From Strobilurus pachycystidiatus (Eukaryota; Basidiomycota; Agaricomycetes; Agaricales; Physalacriaceae): a DNA stretch of 64,000 nt. How positions within the stretch are numbered: the stretch's first letter is position 1; every line of letters begins with the position of its first letter. The translations under genes and the position numbers were made by a program. The notes beneath the pieces were generated by a model that saw nothing but the letters and a program-made list of their open reading frames with translations, searched no databases and was not told the DNA's origin. Positions 1-11,800 of the stretch are shown piece after piece. The stretch covers positions 4,588,001 to 4,652,000 of the forward strand of contig JAHLMK010000001.1 in assembly GCA_019915135.1 (NCBI GenBank), written 5' to 3'.

Positions 1-112
1 GAGGAAGAAGCGGCCTGTCACGGAGAGACCATGTATATCTGACCGGTCCGATCCTCCGATGACCGTGTCCCTTTGCATGCGGTTGCCTTTCTGTGTTTAT
101 CAGTTCTACCAC

Positions 113-1828
113 ATGGGTCAACAAGACGATAAGTCGCAAGGTGTTCAAGAATACGAGGACAGGCGTAGAGACAGCCGTCCCAACACGACAGTACCACGGA
201 CGAACGAGAGATTCAGCCCGATAGTACGTGTCATCCGCCCGAGTGTGTATCAATACTGATAACCCGATAGCTTGTGCTCCTCGCCGTCGTTGCCTTCGTG
301 GTGAATATCGGTGACTTGACCCGAAGAAACCACAGCAGTACTTCCGATGCTGCTCCATCTCTCGACTTCTCTTCAATTGAAGGCTACTGCTCTAAAGCAA
401 GCCCCATCGCCGCGACAGACTTCCATGACCGCCAATCATCCTTGGCAAAGAGTCTTGCTGCTCTCAATGCCACTGCTTACATTGCGGAGCCCGGCCCTAG
501 TGCTTTGTACTACGGTAATCTGTCGACTTCAACCTGGTGGCTATCCGAACGACCGCTTCTGCTTGTTGTAACACCAGAAGTGATTCAAGACGACGTGAAG
601 GCTAAAGTCTCTATCTTGACACCCAAGTTCGAAGCAACACGCGCCAAGTTAATTCCCATACCTTTCCCTGGCCAAATAGAATACACCGAATGGCCGGAGG
701 AGGCCAATCCATACGAGAGACTCGCGCCTATGATATCTTCCACCACCGGCACTATCTTTGTCGATGGACATATCCGGCATTTTATCGTCGATGGGCTTCA
801 AAAGGCTTTCCCTTCTGCTACGATACAGATTGCGCCGACCGAAATTCGTCAATTACGCGAACGCAAATCTCGCGCTGAAATCGAACTCCTGAAGGTGGCG
901 AACGAGGTAAGTACTATATGCGTCAGACAAAGTCGAATGCCGCTCAAGTCACTGTCACTTCTGCAAGGCAACTTTGCTTGCCATTCGCGAGGTTCGCAAG
1001 AAGCTATCCATCGGTGTTCGCGAGTCCCAAGCTCGGGGAATGATGGCTGCTGCCTTGAAGAGCACTGGACTCTCGAACGGTGAATGCTTGACGTTGTTTG
1101 GAGGTGAGCGACGACGCCACATATCTCCTTCGTACGATATCAATATCATTGCTCTGCACCAGAGAACGCTGCTCTACCTCACGGGAGTGGTACTGACCGT
1201 GTCCTCGGAGTATCCGATTTTGCACTTTTTGATTGCGTTGGGAGCCTCCATGGATATGCAAGTGATGTCACGCGCGTACGTTCTTTATCCCTTCTCCTGA
1301 CCTGTAACACCAAGCCACTTCCAGACTGTGGCTTTGGATGTATCCGAAATACCGCCACATCACAAGGCTATCTGGAATCAAGTACACGGCGCCCAAAATG
1401 TTGCTTATCGCACTGCAAAAGATGGCGTAGTCGCAAAGAAAGTGGACCAGGCCGCTCGGCTGTACTTGAGCCTCTCGGGTAACGATAAGTACTTCACTCA
1501 TCGGCTAGGACACGGTCTGTCTGGAGAAGGCTTGTTTGTTCTCTTCGCACTCACTTCAACACAGGTATCGGTCTTGAAGTTCACGAAGATCCCTACTTGA
1601 ATGGTGGCAGTGAAAGTGTGCTGAAGAAGGGACACTCCTTTTCTGATGAACCAGGCATCTACATTGAAGGGAAGGTATGTTGTCTCTTCTTGACTTGCTT
1701 CTCCGATGCTTATGATACATAAGGTCGGCGTCCGTCTGGAGGATTGCTTCTACATTGCAGAGGACGGCAATGCCGAATATCTCACGGCGGGTGTCGGAGG
1801 GGCCGCTGTTTCGCCTTTACTACCATGA
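113..1828 (+). CDS. membrane-anchored M24 metallopeptidase (Xaa-Pro aminopeptidase/prolidase-like)
   Basis: Six or seven exons read as one M24 (creatinase/aminopeptidase P) protein. I place the start at ATG 113. A 37-residue hydrophilic head is spliced (intron 224-270) to a hydrophobic stretch beginning LVLLAVVAFVV, so the enzyme is probably a type II membrane protein. The N-terminal creatinase-like domain follows (exon to 906). The catalytic pita-bread domain is assembled from exons 968-1103, 1163-1275, 1325-1514, 1565-1674 and 1724-1828. It contains ENAALPHGSGTDR, the metal-binding DCVGSLHGYASDVTRT, HRLGHGIGLEVHE and a late DEPGIYIEGKVGVRLED; these supply the Asp, Asp, His, Glu and Glu expected for two metal ions. 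The family removes residues N-terminal to proline or cleaves X-Pro dipeptides; the substrate here is not known. All junctions are GT-AG with lengths near 50 nt. An ATG further upstream (59) is in frame, so the exact N-terminus is open. Confidence 0.85.
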
Positions 1829-2369
1829 ACTCTGCAGTATAGACGCCAGGACAATGTTATCACGATGCAGAGGTAATGGTTGTTTCTTATGAACTTGAGG
1901 GGCTTTCCAATGGGATGAGATCAAGACAGCCACAAACATACACCCAGATAATTTTTTGCTAGGCGTCTGGGACAGGTGCCCAACTCACTTCATGAACCAA
2001 ATAAGTCGGCAAACTCGCAGTGTTCAGTGACCTAGAGACACACTTGGACGAGGGCAAAGCTTCATAGTCAGTGTGTCCCTTGCGTCGTATTATACGATCA
2101 GATACTTGATCCTCGACTCGGAGAAGAAGTAGGTCTCTGTAAAACTTTGTGTCTATGATGATAAGTCATGATTGCAGTACGTATACCGAGCTGCCATTGT
2201 TCAATGTGACCATCATATGTCCTGCTCGTAATGGTCGGTAAAGTACAAGTACAGTGTTTGGGTACAACTTGGAATACAGGTTACAAGGACTTCGCCTATC
2301 GTACACTTCGCTTTGACGTTCAACTCAATATTGCTCGTCTTTCCCTATGCGCACTGGCACCGTCGACTT
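1829..2369. other. intergenic, no gene supported
   Basis: After the metallopeptidase stop I see only short open frames without family features. This should include its 3' untranslated region. Confidence 0.5.
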
Positions 2370-2728
2370 TCAAGTACTCAACACTTTCCCTCCAGGTTGT
2401 GCGATTCTCCCGCCAGCCCCGAAACCTTTGTGATCAAAGTGAACATCCCTCGTCGGACGTGTCGCCTCGGCTTTCTGGTGTTTCAATTTCTTCTCAGTCT
2501 CATGGTTCACGCGTTTCTTCTCCTTCTTTGGGACATCCTCCTGGTGATGAGGTTCATGATCCTGCTGCTCGTCGGGCCCAGGCGCCGGCCGCGTCGGTCT
2601 CGGGTAGTCGATCACAGAGTCGTCAACGGCTCTGGGGGCGGCAGGTTCAGGTGGTCTAGGAATCGGTCCATCTCTGAGCTTTCACAGCTAGCAGCACTCA
2701 AGAGTGCTTACGATGTATCCGCATGCAT
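2370..2728 (-). CDS. small proline-rich, charged protein (uncertain)
   Basis: A two-exon model (2712-2728 and 2370-2673, intron starting GTAAGC and ending CTCAG) gives about 106 residues. The sequence begins MHADTSDGPIPRPPEPAAPR and continues with a run rich in Pro, His, Glu and Lys. No domain is recognisable and the composition is low-complexity. The opposite strand is also open over part of this interval, so the strand choice rests only on the splice sites and the absence of stops. It may equally be non-coding. Confidence 0.25.
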
Positions 2729-2870
2729 GTGTGGCTTGTGTCTTGCCGACAGCGATAGCCGCCGTCCCCCGACTTTCACTGAAACAAGTGTTGTCAGAGG
2801 TCACTAAATCATCTGCGGCGTATGCAAAGTGCGAGGACAGACCTGCAGGTCGGGCGTGTATGCTCTCCAT

Positions 2871-3955
2871 GCCGTGTGCTCAATAATGGGTTTACTGCTG
2901 ATTAGCTAGTGGAGAATGAAGAGCGGAGGTAGGATGCTCGAGTACTTATACGGGCCGTTCACGTGGCTATCGAAAGCCCGGAACTGAATGGATCATGGGT
3001 TAAGGACTCCCGACGTAATTCACCCAGAATTCTCTCGGGCGGACCAGAACTGATACTTGGCGGCGTACATAATGACTCACAGTAGAGTCATATGAGGCTT
3101 GAAACAGCTTTCCAATGCTCAATTGAAGAGCCTTTGGTGTAAGACTTACGCGAGCGGTATCCAGATTGATTCTTTTGACGCGACGTGAACTTAATATATG
3201 ATTACTGGCGGCCGATCGTAACTCCGTCCTGATCCGGTAAGTGTGCGCCGCGACGCGCCTCGGCCAATGCTGCTGGCATTCGTTTAGTATGCGAATGAAG
3301 ACGTGAAATACATAGGATAAAGACGTGTGATAGTACAGTCAGATACTTAAAAAATACAATCGCCCTCAAATGAGGAGCCCGCGAGTTGCCTGATGTCACA
3401 GCGATATTGCCGCCTTTAGCATTCCCAATCAGGAAAGTGCGTGGCGCACCTACGCCATGCACCTGTAGTAGTACTCAGCGGCTGATCATCCATATACGAG
3501 GTGACCACAGTACAGATAATCATACAACACTGCGTTATATTGCCTTATTGTGACACCAGCAGCGAACGAGTGTACTGCCGGGTGGGAAGTTCCACTGAAA
3601 ACTGAGGCGGCCTTCCGTATATGGAAAGCGTTGGCGGCATGGAGGATACATGTCAATATCAGCGCCGCAACGCGTATACATGTTCATGGGCGTCTAGTCC
3701 GCATAATATATCCAGGATTGACGCGTAAACCACCAGAAGGACAACGCTCGAGCGCGTTCGAGTCATGGGAGTTTTGGTCAGGAATGGCAACCCAAAATTT
3801 GGGAGGATCAGCTTTCATTCTTAGTCTTCAGCTACACTGTTACAAAGCGCAATCTACCCCGGTAAAGCTGGAATATGATATACACCAGATACTCATACAT
3901 CGACAGACGACCGCCTTTCTTGATGGATTGTCAAATAAAAGGATCCCTCTTCCAT
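2871..3955. other. intergenic, no gene supported
   Basis: AT-richer stretch with scattered short open frames on both strands. A 168-codon frame at 3550-4056 (+) overlaps the last exon of the chaperone gene on the other strand and has no protein-like composition. Confidence 0.45.
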
Positions 3956-4496
3956 TCATATCGACTCCTTCAAGCACCTTACGATCCATTTTTCTGCAGC
4001 GAGGATGTGTTCAGGCGCAACATCCACGGAGAGAAACACGGCTTTTCCAATTCTAGTCGCTGGAATAGACGCTCAGCACGCTGACTGTTCCGCAGAACCG
4101 ACGCGTTTACCCACCAATCCTTTGCGACATGGCCAGGGCCACGTCTGAACCACCACTGCGAAACAGGCTTGTTCCCACCGTCCCCATCTGTAATGATACT
4201 ATGTCCAGTACTCGTCGGCAACGACAGACAAAGACGCGCACCTTGCTCCCAGTCATCGCACAAGCCCAATCTTTGCAAAGACGACCGTTTTGGATCGATG
4301 TCTCGGCGCTGTTTGTCCTCTCCGAAGATCCCAGCCATATCATATACGAATCCGCCAGCTTCGTTATTTGCGCGACGAGCTGCGCTGACCCATCGGGTGT
4401 CTCGCTAGACTTTGTCGTCACCGAGATCATGAGGTTATCTGGAGAGCAGTGGATCGGCATATTCCTTTCGTCTGCATTCTGTTTGCGGGTGCTCAT
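3956..4496 (-). CDS. proteasome assembly chaperone 4 homologue (PAC4/Psmg4 family)
   Basis: Three exons (4242-4496, 4115-4187, 3956-4059) separated by two introns of 54-55 nt give exactly 144 codons, the normal size for this family. Recognisable features are the strand motif SYMIWLGSSE, then KDWACAMTGSK, then GTSLFRSGGSDVALAMSQRI followed by ATRIGKAVFLSVDV. This matches the PAC4 pattern of W-x-G, DWACAM, GTSLF and a C-terminal helix plus strand. PAC3-PAC4 heterodimers help order the alpha ring of the 20S proteasome in the cytosol. Using the acceptor TTCCAG before the last exon restores the expected C-terminus; read-through would truncate the protein after SQRIGG. The start ATG at 4496 is the first of the open frame. 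Confidence 0.8.
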
Positions 4497-4593
4497 CCTA
4501 TATTGATGTCAGAAAGTATAATTAATCTCACTCTTTACACACACGCATACTCCCCGTATCCTAATGTATTCCAGATCCCACCAAAAGAAGTGA

Positions 4594-5061
4594 TTGGAGT
4601 TTGGGCAGTGGCGGCGCATAATATACCTAATCGGGAAAGACCCTCCCACCATGGCGGCGGCGGCAGCGGGCGCATTGCTGTCAATTGTCAGCTCTCCGTT
4701 CTGCTTTGAGGGCGTCCATTCTTTGGCTGGTATGTACAGAAGAATACCGTACAAAGCGCTGTTAAGTTACAGAGCATCAATATGGCGCATCGCCCGATGT
4801 GGAACGATCATCCCGCCGGCGGCGTCTTACAGTACTATCACAGCTCTGATTCCTCAGGAACAAACTATGTCTATGTATACAACGAGTTCTCTCTGATATT
4901 ATGTAAATGTTATATATATTGAGGACAACGAATAGAGACTATAGCACTCTGGCCGTGTTATATGTCCGTTCCTCCCAAGAGTCGCATCGAATTCGTCTCG
5001 TAGTCGCCTGAAGATTGCGACGAGTCAAGCAATCGGTAATGTGTCAGGGGCTGGATATACT
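4594..5061. other. intergenic, no gene supported
   Basis: Region upstream of the PAC4-like gene. It carries a short GCG-type trinucleotide run near 4650-4670 but no supportable gene. Confidence 0.4.
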
Positions 5062-5445
5062 TTAGCAATGGCGCGTTATCGAAAATGCGAATATCGGCCC
5101 CCCGAGCAGCGCGCCTTGATTCAACGCGACTTCTGCCATGATCAGTTCAATTCCACCTGGCGCGTCCTTGCTGGTGATTCCTGCTTCTAAATTTGAGTCA
5201 AGTTTCAACGAGTTCAAAGGTCCACTCATGGTATAGATTGAAATTTTCATGGAGGACTGATACCTACTGATTGCGAGCGCAGCGAGCAACCGGTTTTCCG
5301 TGAGGCAGAGGGCTTGACTGTCGGACAAACAAGTACAAATTGTGCGCAGCATTTTGGCCATTTCACGTATTTCGACAGCAGTTCGTTCAATTGTGATACT
5401 ACCGACTCTACCTTTGAAATTTGCATTCAATAAGCCAAAATACAC
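5062..5445 (-). CDS. uncharacterised 127-codon frame (uncertain)
   Basis: A single uninterrupted frame of normal amino-acid composition includes ERTAVEIREMAKMLRTICTC and a possible internal intron (GTATCAG...AATTTAG) near its middle. I do not recognise the family and no start context decides the issue. It could be an exon of a larger degraded gene whose 5' end was displaced by the adjacent GC-rich insertion at 5511-5660. Confidence 0.2.
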   Translation of the reverse strand: MYFGLLNANFKGRVGSITIERTAVEIREMAKMLRTICTCLSDSQALCLTENRLLAALAISRYQSSMKISIYTMSGPLNSLKLDSNLEAGITSKDAPGGIELIMAEVALNQGALLGGPIFAFSITRHC

Positions 5446-5510
5446 GTCTGGTAAGCTTTCAACGGCGGAATTCGGTCAACAGGCTGGCCTGCTGTCTGTC
5501 GATCATCTTT

Positions 5511-5662
5511 CGCGCGCTTAGTGCGCGTCTTGGGGCGGCATAGCCGCCTCTGTCCCGCGCCTGTAAGACGCGGCCGCCCGTTAGGGCGTTTTGGCGCCCG
5601 CAGGGCGCGGCGCAGCCGCCCCCATGCCAAAGCATTTATGAGCCCGCCGCTTGCGGCGTCGC
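5511..5662. repeat. cluster of GC-rich perfect hairpins
   Basis: About 150 bp contain at least five short perfect inverted repeats in a row. They are CGCGC/GCGCG with loop TTAGT, GGCGGC/GCCGCC with loop ATA (5534-5548), CGCCC/GGGCG with loop GTTA, GCGCCC/GGGCGC with loop GCA, and CGCCGC/GCGGCG with loop TT. The flanking DNA is far less GC-rich. Such strings of hairpins recall GC clusters of fungal mitochondrial genomes or the structured part of a mobile element. The origin cannot be decided from this window. Confidence 0.7.
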
Positions 5663-5999
5663 TGCGCTCGCTCACCGTGGGACATCCCACATCTTTTATA
5701 CTTGGGCGGCACGAAGGACTTAGGAATCGTGGCCAATGAAAGCAATGCACATAGTACGACGTCCGAGTCGGCAAGAGGTGTACTGCAGATGACTCATCTG
5801 CAATAGAAGCAGCTCATATTCGACGCGAAAACAACATGGTTCCAACATTTTCCAGAGCTGTGGCGGCGTAGCTGAGCGCTGAATTCCAGGATACCGACTC
5901 GCGCTTTGCCGGCCCAAAAATGGCAATTTGATTTGATAAGTGTCGGCTTTGATCGAGTCTGCTCGGGTTTTCCACCGATCACATTGCCCTCTTACCTGC

Positions 6000-8582
6000 A
6001 TGCCCGTGAAGCTGTTGAGCCGGGGCAACAGCCTGCAAAGGGCGCATGCGCGCCTCTTCGGCCGGAATGGACAACTTCAATCCCTCACAAGTGGCTCCTT
6101 ACTTCTGTCAGCTACACTATTCTCCAAGTACTGTTACTCCAGTGCCGTTGCCACCGCTGTCCCGACGGCCATGGAGGGTGCAGACAGGCCGTACTTTGCG
6201 CCGTGGCAGAGGCTTGTAGCTGACACCGAATTCCGCGATCCAGACCACAGGCAGGCTGAAATCGTTCAACGGCAACACATTCCTGACCGTCTTAAAGGCT
6301 GCACCACGAAATAGTCGCGTTTTCTGAATACGCCAAGTCCACCCCGAAAGAGATCGCCATTGCCGAGCTTGCCCTCCAAAAAATCGAGACTATAACCACG
6401 TCCAACGTACGCGATACGACGGATGTTAAAGCCTTTGGTAGCACACTGACTGGCTTGACGCTTCCTATTCCGTGCGTCACCATCCCTCTCTGCCTGACCC
6501 GTCATTAAGTCTCGTGTTCTACCAGTGACTTGGATCTCGCAATTTTCACGAATCAAAACACGCATGGGAAGGGCCACGACGCCGTCAAGTACCTCATGTC
6601 CACAACGAGCCACTTAGAACGCAGCGGACTCGTTCAAAACCTTTTTATACGGTCGAACGCGAGAGTACCAATTGCCCGCTTCAGGATGATACCCGAACTT
6701 GGTCAATCGTGTTGACTCTTCTCCTCGACTTGGGTGCTGACTATCTGTAGGCTCTATCAGCGTGGATCTTGGCGTCAACAATAAAGACGGCATTCGAGTG
6801 GCGCTAAGTATGATCAGAGCCCAAAGCCGCATGCCCGCTCTCCGCCCTCTCGCGCTCATAATGAAAAACCTCCTCGCCAGGGAAAAGCTCAATGATCCGG
6901 CCACTGCTGGCCTCGGCAGCTACGCAGTTCTCTGCATGTGCATTCACTTCCTCCAAGTCAGTCCAATCCTTCTCGTTCGCGCCATAGGTACTGAGCCCAC
7001 CCTATGTAGTTCAACCCCTACTCCCTCGAGAAGCATCTCATCACCAACCCGGCTGAAAATGAATCGCTAGGCTTCCTTTTGCGCCAGCTGTTACACTACT
7101 ATGCCGAAGAGTTTCCTTACAGTCATGAGTATCTCTCTATAAGGAGACATGGAAGCCGTCCTCGCTCAAAAGTTCAATGGATCCAGCGGGCGACCCCGTT
7201 CGTCGTCGAGTGTGTACACACACGGGGTCAGTAAGCTTCATTGTAGCCCTTCTCATTATATCTCGATCTCATCGACTTCCGATGCATAGAACTCAACATC
7301 GCCAAATCCTTCCGCCGCCTTAGTCGCATGCAGATTTGTTTCGCGACCGCACACGAGCGGCTTCTCGCAGTGGACGACACAGAAAAGCCAATCTTAGCGG
7401 ACATCACTGGTTTCTCCCAAGAGGTACGCGCTCCCTCTCTCTTTTTGTTCAGATTGCTGACCTGGAATTCACCTGATAAAGGTCTTGGATCATCGCAGAG
7501 CCATCGCAAGGCTGCCCAACCCGCCCGGATTCAAAGATGATGGTACAAGTGACTTCCTGGACGATCAACTAAGCCCGCACAGTCCGCGGGAGTATCGTCC
7601 AGCTGAACGGTCTCAACAGTCGGCTGAACAAATAGACCAGGATAGAGACCGCTTGCTAGATACATACATTGAAAACGAGGGGCACAAGCGAGGAGCCTAC
7701 GATCGCTCACCAAAACCAGACGATGACTTTGATCGCACGTCTCAAAATTCGGATTCTCGCGGCCTTGGATTCGGAGTTGATGCTCGCTCGTTGGATGCTG
7801 AAAACATTGAGGACGAGCAGCTCCAAGGGGAAACTTACGATCGCTCACCGAGTATCAGCCGACAAGACGAGGTCATTGAGCGCACGCTTCATACTCAACC
7901 GGAGTCTCGCGGCCATGGATTTGGAGTTGATGCCCGCTCACTGGATGGTGAAAGCATTGAAGACGAGCAGCTCCAAGGGGGAACTTATGATCGTTCACCG
8001 AGGATCAGCCTACCAGAGGATGACTTCGAGCGGACGCCTCACAGAGAATCGCAGCCTAGCGGTTATCGATCTGGATTTGATGACCGCTCGCTACGTGGTG
8101 AATACCGCAATAGCAGAGGCTACGAATCTCGCCCACGGGACTCGAGGAAGAGCTTTCCTAGCAGAGAGCGGGACCGCGAAACCCGAGATGATGGTCTGGA
8201 GCACCGCAGAGTCGCATTCGATGACCGCCCGCTAGGTGCTGAAGGCGGCGGATCTCGTCCATGGGAATCGCAGAAGAGTCATTCTAGCAGCGACCGAGAG
8301 TGGGGCCACAATACTCGGTCGAGGAGTGATGGTCTGCAACCTCGCAGATCTGGAGTTGGATTTGGTGCTGAGAACCGTGATAGTGGTGATGATTCCCGCC
8401 CATGGAGATCACAGGGAAGTCGTCCTAGCAGCCACCGAGAACGGGGCCCCAATACTCGGTCGAGGAGTGATGGTCGGCCACCTCGCAGCTTTGGATTTGT
8501 TGCTGAGAATCGTGATAGCAGTGGTGGTAATTCTCGCTCATGGGACTCCAGGAGGACTTGGCCAACATCGCGGCAAACGTAG
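6000..8582 (+). CDS. Trf4/Cid-type nucleotidyltransferase (non-canonical poly(A) polymerase) with repetitive tail
   Basis: The core reads LHHEIVAFSEYAKSTPKE, then the nucleotidyltransferase motif FGSTLTGLTLPIPDLDLAIF with two catalytic aspartates in D-L-D, then a third strand ISVDLGVN. Next come MPALRPLALIMKNLLARE and the PAP/25A-associated motif ESLGFLLRQLLHYYAEEFPY. Introns at 6472-6525, 6702-6750, 6957-7009, 7227-7289 and 7424-7481 all preserve frame. The N-terminal exon is less certain. ATG 6000 starts MPVKLLSRGNSLQRAHARLF, an Arg-rich, Ser-rich leader that looks mitochondrial, and the join to the core uses an acceptor near 6305. From about 7500 the protein becomes a roughly 350-residue hydrophilic, repeat-containing tail rich in Arg, Ser, Asp and Gly. 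The family adds non-templated nucleotides to RNA 3' ends; the RNA targets are unknown. Confidence 0.8.
7755..8010 (+). repeat. 150-bp-period coding repeat in the polymerase tail
   Basis: Two near-identical stretches starting at 7755 and 7905 each encode RGxGFGVDARSLDxExIEDE followed by QLQG-TYDRSP. A second, different pair begins near 8311 and 8452, encoding NTRSRSDGxxPR. The repeats lie in the disordered C-terminal tail and probably arose by unequal exchange. Confidence 0.75.
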
Positions 8583-8892
8583 AGGCGCAGATCCTGGCAG
8601 GGAAACTTGGTCGAAACGAACACAACCAAGCACATGCAGCCTACCACCCAATATGTGGCAAATCTATCGTTCGCTCATACTTTTAGCACTATTCTCTTGT
8701 ATACTTACTCAATAACTTATTCTCTGTCCTTGTCGCACGCAATACAACAAAGAAACCCTAATGATCATTCTGCTAAGACTATACAAGATACAATGTTATA
8801 GATAGATGATGGTCATGAACAATCAAGCCGCGACAGCAATGCTGGGCGTGATGGGAGGAGCGTTGAAGACCTGTATCCATTGAGCGAGGGTT

Positions 8893-11800
8893 TCAAACAG
8901 CGAAATGTCCACATACCCTAGTCTTAATGCCTCCAGCGCTGGGGAGACGCGTGTTTCCACAGAGCCAGGAATCGACCTCGGCAGCAGCACCGCGACCCTC
9001 GCTGTAAGTGGATTGAGTAATGGATTGAGAACTTGCGCATTTGAGACTTACTTGATACCCCAGACAATCAAAGACTGTCCACGACGGCAATCGCCAGCAG
9101 CGAAAACACCCTCTGCGTTCGTGGAATACTTCTGTAAAGGCCTAAGTGATATGTCTGAGGGAAATAAAGACCAATTTGTTTACCTTGAAAGGTGTTTGAA
9201 TGTTGGAACGAGCGTCTTGTTTGACGCCTAAAGCCTTGATCACATCCAACTGAGGTCCCAAGAAACCGAGAGCGAGGAAGACGAGCTGAGCAGGGAAGAA
9301 CTTCTCCGAGCCGGGAACTTCCTCCATCTTCCATCGTCCGCCGCTATCTTTGGTCCACTCAACACGGACTGTGTTCAATCCTGCCAGTTGACCCTCGCCG
9401 TCGAGTACAAAGTCTTTCGTTGAGATACAATATTCACGAGGATCTGGAACAGATCTATGAGCTAAAGGGCCACAACTTTCACACCAACGTGTACTGACCA
9501 TTGCCGAAGTGAGCCGCGACTTCAGTGTGGCCGTAATCTGTACGGAAGATCCTATAGAATAAATATGAGCCGAAGCAACGTCAAAATCCAGAATTCACTC
9601 TTACCTGGGCCATTGAGGCCACGGGTTGTCCCTTCCGCGAGAAACAGGAGGTCTTGGAAGCAGCTCGAAGTTGGTCACTGATTTAGCACCGTGGCGCATG
9701 GACGTTCCAATACAATCATTTCCGGTATCTCCACCTCCGATCACAATAACGTCTTTGCCCCTCGCGTTGATGTAAGAGCCGTTATCCAGCTCAGAGTCGA
9801 GAAGAGATTTCGTGTTGAGCTGAGTATTGTTAGGACATATGAAAAGAATGTAACAAAATATGGATCACCTGTAGGAACTCCATGGCGAAGTGAATACCGT
9901 CGGCCTCGCGGTTGGGAATTTTGAGGTCTCGGGGCCAGGTCGCACCGGTGCAGACGACGACAGCATCATTATCTGCACGAAGTTGATCAACATCAACGTC
10001 AACACCGACGTTTGCATTCGGCACGAAAGTCTATAGGATGTTTGTCAGATATTGCAGCTTGTCCACGAAGTGTCAAAGGGACTTACGATGCCCTCAGCTG
10101 CCATGAGGTCGAGGCGCCGCTGGACTACAGACTTGTCGAGTTTCATACTACAACGACTTTAGGCGGGTTCAGGAAGCAAAGAGGAATGACTTACTTGGGG
10201 ATACCGTACATCAACAAGCCACCCATGCGATCGTTGCGGTCGTAGACCGTCACAAGATGGCCGGCTTTGTTGAGCTGGTCTGCGCAAGCTAAGCCAGCAG
10301 GCCCCGAACCAATGACCGCAACTTTCCTGCCAGTACGGACAGAAGGCGGTCTAGGAGCCATCCAGCCCATTTCGAAGCCCTACAGCGGTAATGAGTGACG
10401 AAGTTTTGATGACTACGGTTGGTATGTACCTTGTCAATGATAGCGCATTCAATGCTCTTGATACCAACTGGCTGCTCGTTGATACCGAGAACGCAGGCTC
10501 CCTCACATGGAGCGGGACAAACGCGGCCAGTGAATTCCGGGAAGTTGTTGGTCAATAGAAGGCGATTGAGTGCGTCTTGCCATTGGCCCTTGAACACCAG
10601 GTCGTTCCACTTAGGAATGACGTTTGAGATGGGACAACCGCTGTCAGATTGACAGAACGGCACGCCACAGTCCATGCAACGCGCCGACTGATACTTGAGT
10701 TCGCTCTCAGTCAGCCGAGTAGAAATTTCCTTCCAATCCTTGACACGCTTGCGAGGGGGTCGGTAGGCTTCGCCCAAGCGCTTATACTTCATGAATCCGC
10801 GCGTTTTGTCGAGTTTGCTGAGACGAAGTTTCGTGGAAGAATCGTCGACGATGGAATCCTCCAGATCGACAACTGAAGGTTCGTGACGCGATTTGGGGGT
10901 GAGTGGGGATGACGGTCCTTTCGGAAGTAGAATGTCTTCCAAGCCCTCAGAAGCCAAGTCGACTTGACTTGCCGTCCGGGAAGGAACAAGGTCGATTACG
11001 CTTTGGCGGAGCTTTTCCTCCTTCACCCGCGCAGCCTGTTCCTCGAGTACACGTTTGTAGTCCAGAGGCATAACGCGGACAAAGAGTGGCAAGAGATGAT
11101 GGAAATCGTGCAGAACACGATCGGCGACTTCGGATCCCGTGTAATGACGATGGTCTTCAATGAGGCTACGAAGCTGAGCGATCTCACGAGGGTCATTGAC
11201 CTTGCCCAACTCGACCATCTCCATGTTGACCTTCGACGCGAAAGTGTGTGCGGTATCGAGAACGTAGGCAATACCACCGCTCATGCCGGCGGCGAAATTA
11301 CGCCCAGTCGTCCCAAGAACGACAACACGACCACCTGTCATATACTCACAGCCATGATCACCAGTACCTTCTACCACGGCATTCGCACCCGAGTTCCTGA
11401 CGGCAAAACGCTCGGCGGCGATACCACGAATGAAGGCTTCACCAGAGGTCGCACCATAGAGGCATACATTGCCGATGATGATGTTTTCTTCGGCCTTGAA
11501 GGTTGATGCCTTGGGCGGGTAGACGACAAGACGTCCACCAGAGAGACCCTTTCCGACATAGTCATTGGCATCGCCCTCCAGTTCGATAGTGATGCCCGGG
11601 GCAAGGAAGGCACCACAGGATTGACCAGCGGAGCCCCTCATGCGTATGTGGATGGTATCCTTGGGAAGGCCCTCTTCGCCGTAAGATTTCGAGACCTTAT
11701 AGGAGAGAGAGGCGCCTAGCGCACGATCGGTGTTGGTGACATCACATTCAATGTGAACGGGGAGACCCTTGGTGAGGGAAGGCTCAGCCTCGTCAATGAA

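Noticed and set aside
3550..4056. 168-codon plus-strand frame
   Set aside because: Overlaps the last exon of the PAC4-like gene and has no protein-like features.
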